DNA from: Doris montereyensis
Lineage: Eukaryota > Mollusca > Gastropoda > Nudibranchia > Dorididae
Assembly: GCA_037039925.1 (NCBI GenBank)
Contig: JAXRKP010001017.1
Location: 7,501 to 71,500, forward strand
Direction: 5' to 3'
Length of the DNA: 64,000 bases
How positions within the stretch are numbered: position 1 is the stretch's first letter; each line of letters opens with the position of its first letter. This document shows, one piece after another, positions 41,473-60,312 of this stretch. A model generated the notes under the pieces. The model was given only the letters and a program-made list of their open reading frames with translations. It had not been told where the DNA came from and did no database searches. Both the position numbers and the translations under genes were made by a program.

Positions 41473-41650
41473 GTTCCTCCGAGGCCATGTTACTGCTCAT
41501 AGAGCGGAGCTTATGCCAGTTTCAATGGCATGACGTGGAACAGGTAATAATAATCACCTCCTGGACAGGACACTAGTCTGATGCAGGTTTTACTCCCAAA
41601 CTAGTGCCTGTAACCATTTTTGCCTAGGTTGAGTGGGGAAAATGCGTGTT
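41473..41650 (-). repeat. SINE family B, partial minus-strand copy
   Basis: Contains the family-B phrases AATCACCTCCTGGACAGGAC and GTTGAGTGGGGAAAATG. It stops before the tRNA-like head, where a different repeat (a LINE-like fragment) takes over. Confidence 0.75.
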
Positions 41651-41654
41651 ATTT

Positions 41655-42015
41655 GGAAAGACCAAGTCACCAACTATACTCTGAACACATCACTCACATA
41701 CAGCTAAACTTGCATCTGAACAGAATATAACCTGAACATGCCCTAATGTGCCCTCTTTGTGACCATAACCCCATGAAACTGACTATGTGACCCACCACCT
41801 TTTTGAATGTTACAAATTGAAAGACATACGCAAAACTTTACTACCTTAAAAACCTGATACCTGAAACACTCTACATGAAACTCTGCAATAGATGGAAAAC
41901 ACCTGTAAATACCACTACATGGCATTTGGCTGAAGGGCAAATGTCCTAGCACTGATGGATCGATATCAACAACAACAGCATATACAATTATATGAAGTGT
42001 TACATTGTAACCAGA
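41655..42015 (+). mobile_element. Possible LINE C-terminal zinc-knuckle remnant
   Basis: One frame reads CPLCDHNPMKLTM followed, after breaks, by a His/Cys-containing stretch. This resembles the C-x2-C...H...C end of many LINE ORF2 proteins. It is heavily decayed and could be something else. Confidence 0.3.
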
Positions 42016-43610
42016 GAGGATCAAAATAACTTAAGAATTTTATGTCTTTTCTACAGGAAGACTGTGAATTGAATGAAATAAATTAGTTTTTCTCTCATTT
42101 TACTCAAGAATACATAAGAATGTAGTTTAATTAATTTTGAAAAGAAAGTCAAAACACTGACAAAATTTTCACAATTTTTTTATTTAGCCATATTTGACCA
42201 AACTGTCAATAAAAAAACATGTATCTGCGTATAATAAGCTTGTTACATTTGATTTTGACTTGGTTAGAAAACAAAAAAGGAAAAGAATGCATTAAAGTCC
42301 ATTGATATAGCAATACTATATGATATGTATTTTACCATTGTTTTATATTGTGTAAAATTGTTAGGATCAAATCCTGAAGAAGAAAAAGATTGTTCATTTA
42401 CAACTTCCAAGCTTCTATATTTCAAATTCAATAAAAAATATTTAAAGATGCTTCAAAATGGTGGCAAGCTCATCTGTTCACATCAAATATGATCACGCCT
42501 GAGTAGGATGTTTAAAACTCCTTTAGTAATATTTAGACTGAGTGAATTCATAAATAAGGAACTCAATAAAAAGGAAAAAAATGCCTAGAAGAAACAATAA
42601 TATTCCAAAGTCAACCTGCATTGAATTCAGCATTTTTTTTTACAGCTTTTTTATTTTTATTTTCAGCATTTTTTTTTACATTTATATGCTTTTTTATTTT
42701 TTATTTTCATTTAATTTATTCCATACTAAAACTAAAATCGTTCTCATTTGCATCCTTCACAATCTTAAATTAAGTACTTTTCTAAAAATAGATTCCTCTA
42801 AGTGGAACAAGATACCTTAAATTTACTATCTTTTTTTAAATTATAGGATGCTTCAAGATATCAAAAAAAATTTTCTCTAAAACAGCATACAGTATAGTAA
42901 TAGTAGGGTCTTTGAAATAATGGAAACTCTTTCGATATCCTCAATCATGTTCAAGAAAACAAAGATTATATCGATTTCTTGACTCATACATTTTCAAGTA
43001 TAACATCCTGCTAACAGAAAAAGTGATTGCTATAAAAGTGCTGCTATACTTTGAAACTTATTCTTAAATTATTAAACAGAAACGTTTTTACTACAAGGCA
43101 CATGACATATACAGGTAATTAAAGAATCCAGAATTACTAGTTAGCTTCATCATAGTTTTAAAAAAAACTCAAAATCGGATAGAAACCTAAATAAGTTATA
43201 CGCATCGTTGTTTATAAAGATAGGTAACGAATGTTAACGAATGTATTAGATTTAATTAGTACGATATGAAGAGAAATATTAATATTGATATGGTTGGAGA
43301 GCTGTTGGTGGGGGTTTCTGGTAATTCCTACTTCTTTCTTTTTACGTTTTCACATATCTTTTATCTTGCTGTTTCCTCTAAATTCACCCTGAGATCATCG
43401 CATATGATGAATTGGATAAAGTGCAATGAAACAAAGAAAAAACCTACAACAATATGATTGTAAGAAAAGTAGCATTATGAACTTGACATTGACAATGTCG
43501 TTGTTATTATTATCTTTTCACTTTTAGCAGTTCATGGGTGTGAGCCGTTCAGTGGAGTGTATCATAAAGAAATTTATCACAAGTACTCTCCAGCTAAACT
43601 GCTTCCAACA
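42016..43610. other. No gene recognised
   Basis: AT-rich intergenic sequence, with T-rich low-complexity patches at 42630-42720. No motif, RNA or coding signal found on either strand. Confidence 0.35.
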
Positions 43611-43619
43611 TAACAAGTG

Positions 43620-43905
43620 GGTAATTTTACGGTTAAATGACGTAAATTAAAATGGGTCAAATTTGTGCTCGTCGGTATCGGCTTATCCATTTAGAGGTAA
43701 GACGGAAGAAACCTATCCACAGTCCCTTTCCCTGAACCCCCTACCCCACACCATGATGGGGCAGGTGGGGTGGGGAGAAGAGTTCAGGGTAGGGGATTGT
43801 GGATAGATTTGGTCATTCTCACCTCTAAATGTAGATCTAAGTTGATACCAACAACGGTACAAATTTGACCCATTTGCTTTTACGCCGTTAAACCGTAAAA
43901 TTACC
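43620..43905. mobile_element. Fold-back (long inverted repeat) MITE with 8-bp target duplication
   Basis: The 286-bp element starts GGTAATTTTACGGTTAAATG and ends in the complement (CGTTAAACCGTAAAATTACC). Its two arms pair imperfectly over most of their length, e.g. CATTTAGAGGTAAGACGG against the arm with CACCTCTAAATG. The loop is a C-rich/G-rich centre at about 43730-43795. An exact direct repeat AACAAGTG flanks it at 43612-43619 and 43906-43913. An 8-bp duplication is typical of hAT-type transposition, but the TIR start is not a common hAT sequence. Confidence 0.88.
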
Positions 43906-43913
43906 AACAAGTG

Positions 43914-44649
43914 TTTTCTATAAACCGATTGGCAGGGATCAGGACTAGCTGTATGTCCTTTAGTTTTTGACAGTTCATGAGAATATGGTCGACTGTTTCG
44001 TAGCAAGAAGAAGAACAAAGCTTGTATGTTGGTAGATGTTCTAGCTAAGGCAAAAGATAGTACGTTGATGATCCTTGTGCTTTAGAGCTGTAACTATAGT
44101 ATAATATTGCCCTTGTACCCAGTCATACAGTTCATCCCATTTAAATAAACATGACAATAAAAGCCCTTCTTTTCTTCATGCATTGTCAATTGTCATATTT
44201 CAATGTATTGAAATGAAAGCCTATCTCAGTTTATACCTGTGCCCCAACAATTCTTCAAGTCATTCAAATCTTTAGCAAATCTTATTGGAACATTTCAGTA
44301 CATTCAATGGGAAATACCAGACAGTTTGCAATCCAAAAAATAGGATCAAATCAAATCAGTAAGCTCAGAAAGCACTGTATAGTATATAAATTCATAAGCT
44401 CATAAATATATTGTAATAACATGAATATTATTATGCATTAAAGAATCAAAAGTTAAATATAATGAGAGAGATCACAAAATACATGTAAAAATAGTGATAC
44501 ATTTTATAATCTTCCAATTTCAAGGTCAAATTTAAAATATTAGAATGCTTTTTTAGACTATGAGCATGTAATTTCTTCTTCTAATCTGTGTGTAACATTA
44601 AAATCTGGAATGTATTATGAGATGAATGAATGAGAGATAGCTAAGTCAA
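43914..44649. other. No gene recognised
   Basis: AT-rich intergenic sequence; nothing supported on either strand. Confidence 0.35.
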
Positions 44650-44890
44650 TGTAAAAGACCAACAAATATTCTCAAGTTTTTTTCTGGTAAAATCTACTCC
44701 CCTGGTCCAGGTAGGTGGTTCGACACCTAGTCCCACTGAAGATGAATGATAATTTTTTTAAAGGTTCCGTGTACATTCTGTGCACGTTAAAGGTCCCTTT
44801 GGCTGTTTACAGGGCAGATTTAAAATCCTACAAAAAACCCAGAGATATCTTACTCTTAGTTGTGGATGTGGGTAAAATCAAATCAAAATC
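44650..44890 (+). repeat. SINE family A, body copy without head
   Basis: Contains CCTGGTCCAGGTAGGTGG and CTGTGCACGTTAAAGGTCCC and ends in the GGGTAAAATCAAATC tail. The tRNA-like head is missing or unrecognisable. Confidence 0.8.
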
Positions 44891-46225
44891 ACAGCTGCCA
44901 ACCTTTTCAAATGGAAAAAACAGACTCTGACCATGCAAACTAATTTTCACTTACATGACGCTCCACAATATTTCAGAAAACACTGATAACTCAACTTAAT
45001 TACATTTGCCGTAAATGCTAAAAAATCTGCCTGCTGATCACTGGCCTTTTGTGGCAAAGGGCAATGGTAGTTTTGTGAACTCAGAATATTGTTTCAAAAC
45101 TTTCACCCCCAATCGCTAGTAAGTCTCTGCCATTGACTTAGAGTATCTATTTGGATAAAAATTACAGTTAACCTGCATATACCATCTTTCACAGGTAAAA
45201 ATAAATTTACAGATTCAAAGTCAAAATAACATTCTAAATACGCTTTTACGTACAGGTTGGCAGCCATGCATAGATTTACCTCCTATAATTAGTACATGTA
45301 CACTATAATGATGGTCACCATGATGTAAGTTCTTTCTCTTGTTTTGTAAAATGTTGTTTTCTCTTTCTAGGGAAAGACGGTTTGTGATTCAGGTCATGCA
45401 TGCATTGCAATAATTGCATGATTCAATGAGCTCAACTTGGGTAACATAGAAATAAAAGTAAACATAGCAAGTATGACATTTATTACACTTTTTTGTATCG
45501 AGATCAAGGGATCCATAAAGCCAATTTTGAAAAGGAATGCCTCATCTATAAAAAAGAAAGCAAAAGCACATTGTCACTGTTGTTAAAGTTAAAAAAAAAT
45601 TTTAACCACCAAAAAGTTTAAATTTATGTTTCACGATACTTTTGGGTGGACCATGTTTAAAAGTATGATAATTCAAGTAATGAAATGTCTTTAATTGGAA
45701 TTCACATGGGAAAAAACGTTCTTCATTAAAGGTATAAAATATCACAAACATGATAAATGCAAGTATGAAAGGATTTTCGCCCAGTCCCACTGTAGTAAGT
45801 ACAAAAAATAATTTAACAGCGTAAAGTGAAAATTTTGGCAAAGACTGAAAATGAAATTTTTGCAATGAAATGACTCATTCCATTTGATTGATTTATTTGT
45901 TCTGCTCACAAATGATTCCTTCATTTCCACACTACTTCAACCTTGGGTAGTCATGTCAAGATTTTGAGAAGGCTTGTAAATAGAACTCCATGATGTGAGT
46001 ACTAAAATCAACAACAGAAAAAGTCACATATTATCTTTGGCATTATTAAAAAAATTTAGTTTGAACACTTATGTATAATGAACAACAGGACATTCAAATA
46101 CAAAAATACAAGCTGAAAGAGGAGTTGAATACTTGTGTGAACAAATCAAACTTCCAAGTATAACATTACAAATAATATCTTCATTCTGTTAAAAAATATT
46201 TGTCTTTGTTTCTTTCCGTAATAAG
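44891..46225. other. No gene recognised
   Basis: AT-rich intergenic sequence. Minus-strand frames at 45602-45930 are hydrophobic and compositionally simple, without a known motif. Confidence 0.35.
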
Positions 46226-46226
46226 A

Positions 46227-46227
46227 A

Positions 46228-46293
<66 letters not shown>
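46227..46293. repeat. (TAA)n microsatellite next to a TATAGCGC motif
   Basis: About 22 units of AAT/TAA, followed after a few bases by TTTCTATAGCGCACTAG. A (TAA)n run beside a TATAGCGC-like end is a common end structure of dispersed repeats in invertebrates and fish, so this may mark the end of a larger repeat. Confidence 0.9.
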
Positions 46294-46294
<1 letters not shown>

Positions 46295-47161
46295 CCTTTC
46301 TATAGCGCACTAGTCCATATAAGCAATCAAAATCTTTGTAAGATAGGCTACAACAAGAATGATATGAATGAAAAGTTCTCATGCCATGTGTTTTTACATT
46401 TCAAGAAAGGCATTTAATGGAATTTTATTGTAATCAATATAAAGGAATTCAAAATTTTGTCAGATCAAATAATCCAGAATATTTCAGTTTGCGCTTGAAA
46501 TCAATGAGATTGGGGGAAAATTATATTTCTCTCAACTGGACTGTCTGGTTAACATTAACATAAATTTTGAACAAAAATATAATCGGAAAATATTGATATG
46601 TGCTGGTGCCTTATTATAACTGTAAAAACATCTGGTTCAAACTTTGTCATTAATACATTTGCAACTAGAGGGTTGTAGTTGTAATTTCAATTTCTAGCCA
46701 AAACAAAAAGAATGATAAATATTCATTGTAATTTTCCAGTCACTTTCTATTAACCTCTTACAATTATTAACTTCATTTGACCCTTTTTGTTATCATCATG
46801 ATATGACTTTAATGATAAAAAGGATTAAAACTGCAGTAGGTCCATCCTCTCTCTCCCTCTCTTTTATGACTAGTTCTATCTGTTTATTTCTCTCTGATGG
46901 GGCTTTCACTACTGTTTTATATTCTTCTTCACATCTTATAACTTACAAATACATTCCTAAACCATGGAGTATCTTCCCATTTTTAAGAGGACAGCTCCTT
47001 CTCAGAAATTAATCTCAGATACTAAGGCTGGTTTACAGTATTGCAAAACAAATTCAGCCCATGACATAACATGAACCTTGACAACAATATTTGATGATTT
47101 CATTTTCCTCTTCAACAAGACAAACATTTCTTCAAAATCAAAAACAAATGATTTCCAGAAA
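46294..47161. other. Probable CTSO 3' UTR and flank
   Basis: Downstream (minus strand) of the CTSO stop codon. A minus-strand AATAAA (plus-strand TTTATT at 46883-46888) about 275 bases past the stop is a possible poly(A) signal. No other gene seen. Confidence 0.35.
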
Positions 47162-53083
<5,922 letters not shown>

Positions 53084-55985
53084 CTGCAATAATCAAAATA
53101 ATAAATGTAAAAAAATCTACATGATATGATTTTACAGGTTTTACTAAAGTGAGAAAGAAACACTTTGCAATAAGATGAAAATTAGATAAATCTACCGAGT
53201 GTGATATATGAATATTCAATAATATAACAAACCTAAAGTCAAAGTTTTGATTATTTTCAATGCAATGGTTGGTCCCAGTTAGATGTCATACTATCCGATT
53301 TGTTACACTGTCCATTGTTATTGATTTTTGAGCTCATGTTCTAAAATATACAGTCAATGGTCTTGAATCTCTCACCTTGTCAGATTGCTGTCTCAAAAAC
53401 ATGTTGAGAAACCTCTCAACTCTTAAAACCACATATATGCATTAGTTTTTTCCCAAAATTTTATCTCAATTCTGTCCCTTGAATATGCTAACTATAGATG
53501 GAAATCCTTCCCACTAAAGTTCACTAATCTGTTGTGATAATAAACAAGGATAGGAAGGAGTTCCATATTTAAGGTACATGAAAGAGACTGAGATAAAAAG
53601 TTGAGGCTCAGTTTTTGTGAGGGAAAAAAAAAAAGAGTCTGTTTTGTGAGGTTGCAATCAGTTGCAACTGTAGTTAATCAGGACTGTATAGTATACGACA
53701 GGTTTTGGTCATTTCTGCTGATCTGAAATTACACGCTGACAACGATCAGTGACATCGGACTTGGACAGACCTTTCAATCATGAGTGACGACTTTCGTTTG
53801 ATTCCATCATCTAAACTAAATGTTACGCTTGGTAGAATTAGCTAATTTGCATAAAAATACTGCATAAATCATAATTTTATTAATTCATATTATGCTGCAT
53901 TATAAATAACAGATTTGCCTTTGTAAAATCTATCACAATCCCTGAGCCTGAAGGTTAAACAGTGCCCTTCTGCTCTAGTAAAATTAGAAATTAGTACTAA
54001 AAGCTAGTGATAGTTGTACAGCATTTGAGCGTACAGAAATAGTGAAATGTTCACTACAATACCGGTACCCTGTGTTGTGAGTGTGATTAGTGAATTAGTG
54101 TGACACTGATAGTGACATAGTGATACTAGTAATTTGATAAAATAATTTCAATTGTTGTCCTAATTTACCTAAATAATTTGAAACGTCGCTCGTATTCGGT
54201 CATATCGTGACATAGTCCTTTTATAGCGATTAACGAATCTCAAAAGATTATACAATTTGTCGGTTTCATGTTTGGCATAGCGACACGGATATACCTATCC
54301 AGAATAGTACGAGGCAAAACCGAAAGTAATCTAAGGATGCCACCATTTTGTCGTCTTGTCTGTCATGTGATTAGTCTGATCATAGACTCACCAAGAAATC
54401 TCTGACCCACCGTGGTGCATTACGTGCAAGATGGAAATGTTCATTTAAGATAGGTCAAATATTTTATTATATTAATTTGCTTATATCTCTGATGATAGAT
54501 CTTATAGCCATCATATTACATCATTACCCTCATGACACATGTATTTGGTACAAGAGTCTAAGCTTTACAACAACCATTGTTGTTATGATTTATTACGACA
54601 TACCGAATGATTAAGTTAGTATTACTACTATTACATGTATATCATTATCATTATCAGCATCACATCACATCATCGCCACTACCTCTGCCATCACCACTTT
54701 TTGTTAACACCATTATTGCTGTCTTGTAATGATTACTAACTATCATTTACATAACCTCCCCACCGCCACCACCACCATCAACAACAACGACAACAACATC
54801 AACATCATCAACAACAACAACAGCAAAGTCAACAGCAGGATACATGTAGTTGATCATAGCTGGTCTCAATGTATGTTGTTCAATCTGCTGACGACAGGAG
54901 GTGTTATATGAAACGAACTGTCTTGTATTGTTCTTCTATGCAGGCTCTTTTTCACGATATGTAGGCTACATAATATTACAATCATGTTATGAATAAGAAT
55001 TTCGTTTTAGATAGAAAAAATGACACATATCTATTTATAATTTAGTTTTTTTCTTTATCTCCAAGTGTGTATGTCATGTGTGCAGAAATACACCCTAGTG
55101 TTATGTTATGGCAGAAATAGTACTGATTTTGCAGGATACATTTTGAAACTTAAGACCAAAGGCTTCGAAATCCATGCACACGAAACGTCAAAAATATAAA
55201 ACATGGATAAAATAAAAACAAAAACAAAAATGGAAACTTCAATCAGAGGACATTTCGATCATAATGCCATGATGATACACTTAATAGACCAAGTAAAATA
55301 TACTTTCAAACTCATTGAAAGACAGAAATATTATTACATTTGATTGCAATGGACTATAAGAAACGTAAGTTTGATACAACAAGGCCTACATAGTAGTACG
55401 TCATGTAGCCTACATGTTGGTATGTGGAGGCGAGTGAAAATATTGATTTCACTAGGATATTTCGTTTCATATCAATGAATTTATGTTCACTTTAAACTAA
55501 AAGGAGCTAGTGAGTATCACTGGGATATTTAACTTACTACATACACATTGTATACATGTACTACTATTGTTGAGACTGTAGCTGTCCAGGCGACATGTAT
55601 CAGTCACGGCCAAAGCCCACTGATTTGTTTAGGCTACTGGCTCATTTATCGATTATCAATCTTCACCGTAATCATTAATCTCGAGGTTTTTCAATTCCAA
55701 TTCAAACCATTATTTTAATCACCCCCGAAAGGCAATTATTCCTGTCCTGTTTAACATGTGATTTTCAATGTAACACTTTCATTATTAAATGATGAAAGAA
55801 AGAATTGGAAAGCCCCCTGTCCAAACCTCGAGATTTAATTTCCCAAGTTCATGAACAGCTCATGATCAACTTCGCTGTTCATTTATTTACGTATAATCAT
55901 ATACGCCTGCCCACCATAAAAAGTAAAGGCATACATTCATCAAAATTCTGGATGGAACTGGAGTGTACTGAATCTTTGTATCCCT
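53084..55985. other. No gene recognised; CTSO upstream region
   Basis: Should contain the first CTSO exon and promoter, but I could not identify a signal peptide followed by a matching donor. 54645-54835 is rich in ACC, ATC and AAC triplets (low complexity). Elsewhere the region is AT-rich without motifs. Confidence 0.35.
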
Positions 55986-55989
55986 TCCC

Positions 55990-56402
<413 letters not shown>

Positions 56403-56405
<3 letters not shown>

Positions 56406-57167
56406 TTGTGCTCAAACTCCAAGGGACCGTTGAAAACGGTGACCACATCCTCTGGTAGCCTCAGGTGGTTGGGGTCAATGGAGGAAACCTGTGGCTCAAT
56501 GTCTTGGCGATCGAGGCTTAACCAAGAAATCCCATAATTAATACTAATGCAATGTACATAATGTATCAAGGCTAGAGCGGTTTTACGCTTACACTCAGAG
56601 GAGAAAGTGTATACCAATAGATGCATTTTGTTATTAGTGGTAGATTACATAATTTAGAACTCGGCCATTTTGGGCGGACATCCTTTGTAATTGCATTACA
56701 ATTACATGCATTATCATCATCAATCGAAGACGAAGGAGGAGGTGGCGGGCTATCCACAGGCTGAGAGGAGAGTGAGAATGAGAGGTAACCTCACATGCTG
56801 GAAGTTTGTACATGGGACCCCCCCCCCCCCCCCCAGTTAGATTGCTTTCCCGTTTGTACTTAGTATGGACCTAGCCCAGGTAAATAATACGTAATATGGA
56901 CAGTTTCCCTACCAGGTTTCGAAATTTAACCATTCAGCTCACTGACCAACACATCACATCAGAAATCAATACATGTAGTTTTCATTTTCTCCTTTTTTTT
57001 CTTCTTCGAGAGCAGTCGGTGTTGCCTTTTATGTTTTTAGGTACAAGCGGGGTTTTTTTCATTTTTTGTGTTGTTATTTTACTTTAGTATATGTATTCGT
57101 GAATTTTAGTACATGGAGCACTTTAACTAATATTTTAATGTACATTCTACAATTAGGCTACTTATTG
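56403..57167. other. No gene recognised
   Basis: Mixed AT-rich sequence with a run of 17 C at 56818-56834. Short open frames such as 56572-56757 (minus) are low-complexity. Confidence 0.35.
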
Positions 57168-57490
57168 CATCGGTAGCCGAGTGGTCAGCATGTCGGACTT
57201 GGGATCATGAGGTTCCAAGTTCGAATGGTAGCAAAGCTAGGTCCGATGTTGTGTTCCTTGGAAAAGACACGTAACACTCGACCAGGTGCAAATGGGTACA
57301 TGTACAAGCCAGAGTCTCCATGTGTATAGTAAGGTGGCTTGGGTACAAACACTAGCTTGTGAGAAGAAAAAACCCGTAGTCAGACTAGCATGTTGTCCAG
57401 GAGGTTATTATAATCACATGTTCTGCTTCACGCCACAGAAACCGAGATAAGCTCCGGTACTATGGGCATTAATGGCTTTCAAGGATCTTT
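57168..57490 (+). repeat. SINE family B, best-preserved head
   Basis: Head GGTAGCCGAGTGGTCAGCAT ... GAGGTTCCAAGTTCGAATGG resembles a class II tRNA (Ser/Leu-type) with A and B boxes. The body carries AAAGCTAGGTCCGATG and a duplicated GGGTACA...AAGC segment, and ends with GGCTTTCAAGGATC. Confidence 0.85.
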
Positions 57491-57749
57491 ACTTTATTTA
57501 TTATTACTATTTATCTAACTTAATATGTATTATAAAAAGATTTTTTTCCTGATTTATGTACTTTTTAAGATTATTATTATTAATCATATTATCAGGGATA
57601 TAGTAGTGTTGTTATTATCATTATTAATATGAAATATAATTATTACTATTATACTACAGTGACAGTGAGAAGTTCAAGAGGAACATATCACTGTAACACT
57701 GAGATTCAACTAAATGAGAAAAATAGAACACAAAATAAAAATTCACACT

Positions 57750-58190
<441 letters not shown>

Positions 58191-58770
58191 GTACCAGCAT
58201 CACAGCACGAATAACTGGTCTTTGGCTAAGTCTACATGGCGAGAATTTCGATATTAATAATTATATATATAGTGGGTCAGCGGGCACGCATGTGCCACAC
58301 CAGTTTGAGAGTGGAACTAGATTGGTGCCTGGCTCCAAAATTATTATTTTTTTTACATACAAAGGAGAGAATACCACGACATTTGACCCTATTCCGGAAA
58401 TATTTTTGTACAGTTAACGAAGCTTTCTTGGTTTCCATTGCCAGAGGGCACCACAGGAGCAAGTGAGAGTGAGAGGTAGGAGAAACACTACGGGGTTGCA
58501 AGCGTGATGTCACCAGTAATGAAACCTTACACTACAGTGAAAAGCCCTGCAGAGAAGTGTAGTGTGAAACTGGTGTGTGTGTGTGTATGGTGTTGGGTAA
58601 AACAAGTCGATGCGATGGATGTATGGAGGTAGGGGTGTGTGGATGAGTCTTTAAAAGTTTTTAAGTCACTCAATAGAATCAACTCGATTATGACAGTATT
58701 GACAGTTTGGGACTTGACTGGATGCCTTCCGCCGATCTCACTGCCTCAGCTGCGCTCCTTATCTCTGTGA
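58191..58770. other. No gene recognised
   Basis: Spacer with a short GTGTGTGTGTG run at about 58574. Open frames at 58236-58513 on both strands are not recognisable. Confidence 0.3.
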
Positions 58771-58787
58771 CGAATGCTTGCTACTAT

Positions 58788-59075
58788 CTACAGTTGTGTG
58801 CTTTTCCCCTCAAATTTTGGAGATGTTTTGCTGATGTTAGTGTTAGTTGCAACGAGTTGTCTTTGACTTTCTTTTAGATCGTTGTGATTAATTGTGACTG
58901 GAAGTGGAAGTGTCGTACTTGGTCTTCCCCTGTATCTGCCCTCAGTTTGTGTAAATGTAAAGTAAAGCGTCATTGCTTTGTGTGCTGGAATATTTCCGTT
59001 TCTTCTTAAAATGTGTCCCAAAAAAACTCCATCTCGATTCTTGAATTTGATTGATATCGCCTTTCCTTGCATTTC
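58788..59075 (-). mobile_element. LINE C-terminal remnant
   Basis: Minus strand reads KNRDGVFLGHILRRNGNIPA then EGRYRGRPSTTLP. This is the G-H-x-x-R...R-G-R-P layout of LINE ORF2 C-termini, open over about 94 codons. Confidence 0.6.
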
Positions 59076-59551
59076 TTATACAGAAATTGATTGGGTTTTT
59101 TTTTTTCTTGGATATCTTATCCCCAAAGTTCTTCTTAATTGTGGTTCATGGAAAGCATCAAAATTTGTCTTCTCTCGTTTTGTTGTACCCCATGTGGCAC
59201 TGTTCATTGTACATTAAAATTAACTTACGGGGCTGTTGTAGAGTTGGAGTCATATGTTTTGTTTGATTTTGTCGCTTCTGATCCAAATTGTTGTTACATG
59301 TAGTTTGTTCATAGTATAGACACATGAGAAAGATGTTTGCTATGTTTTTTGTCTCCAAATAATGATTCTACGTTTTACACATTTATCCAGCTTTGATATT
59401 GTCTGTTGAATGTTGTGTATACTGATTAGTAACATTATGTCCACGAGAAAGGCAGTTACTTGAGTTACTGTAAAATGCTCATCCCTTACTCCATCCAGGT
59501 GTAAATACATGTAGGTACCAGTTGAGGCTTTAAGTTAAAGTAAGTATGGTT

Positions 59552-59790
59552 AAAGTTCTTGAAGGCCCTACAGTCCATATAGCCAGAGCGTATCCCAGTT
59601 TCTTTAGTGTAAAATCACAGTTTTTATAGTGTGGAGTAGAACAGGCGATAATAATCACCTCCTGGACAGGAAGCTAGTCTGTTGCAGGTTTTTACTCCTA
59701 AGTTAATGCTGGTGCCCATTCGCACTTAGGTCGAGAGGGAAAATGCATGCTTAGTATCTTTCCCAAGGAACACAACATAGGACCTGGCAT
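59552..59790 (-). repeat. SINE family B, minus-strand copy
   Basis: Complement of family B: CTTGAAGGCCCTACAG at the body end, AATCACCTCCTGGACAGGAA in the middle and CCCAAGGAACACAACATAGG near the head. The head itself is missing. Confidence 0.75.
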
Positions 59791-60017
59791 TTTACCTAAA
59801 ATTGTAATGTATCCTCTGTGACATATCAGTATCCAGACAATGATCTCGTACAAAGTATCGTCCGCTCTATTTTACTTTACAGAAACCAAGATGAACTTTA
59901 GCTCTACACCAGGCTCAGGGCAAGACCAGAACTGTACAAAAAGGAATATGCACACGGAACCTGTCTCTTTCTCAAAGCGTAACTTCAAAAAAATGGGCAC
60001 CCCCTTTCAAGCAACAT

Positions 60018-60312
60018 TAAAGTTAACTGCCTTCAAGGCCATTGCAGCTCATAGAGCCGGAGCTTATCCCAGTTTCAATAGTGTGAAATGGAGCAGGTGA
60101 TAATAATCACCTCCTAGACAGGGCGCTAGTCTGACGCAGGATTTTACTCCCAAGCTAGTGCTTGTACTCATTTACACCTAGGTCAAGCGGGAAAATGGGT
60201 GTTAAGTGTCTTTCCTAAGGAACACGTCGGGCATAGCTTTGCTGAGGTACGAACCTGGGACCTGATGATCCCCATATGGCAGCCTAACCACTTGGCCAAT
60301 GAACCTAATAAT
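60018..60312 (-). repeat. SINE family B, minus-strand copy with head
   Basis: Full-length minus copy: CTTCAAGGCCATTGCAGC to GGTACGAACCTGGGACC, the latter being the complement of a B-box, followed by the complement of the head up to about 60312. It lies 230 bp from the copy at 59552. Confidence 0.82.

Noticed and set aside
53367..53445. Minus-strand stretch RVERFLNMFLRQQSDK followed by a GTGAGA donor, considered as an upstream CTSO exon
   Set aside because: The alignment to C1A propeptides is poor and no acceptor or start codon fits; left out as unsupported.
57168..57240. A tRNA-Ser/Leu-like sequence, considered as a tRNA gene
   Set aside because: It is the head of a repeated SINE; the acceptor stem does not close and the same body follows in other copies.
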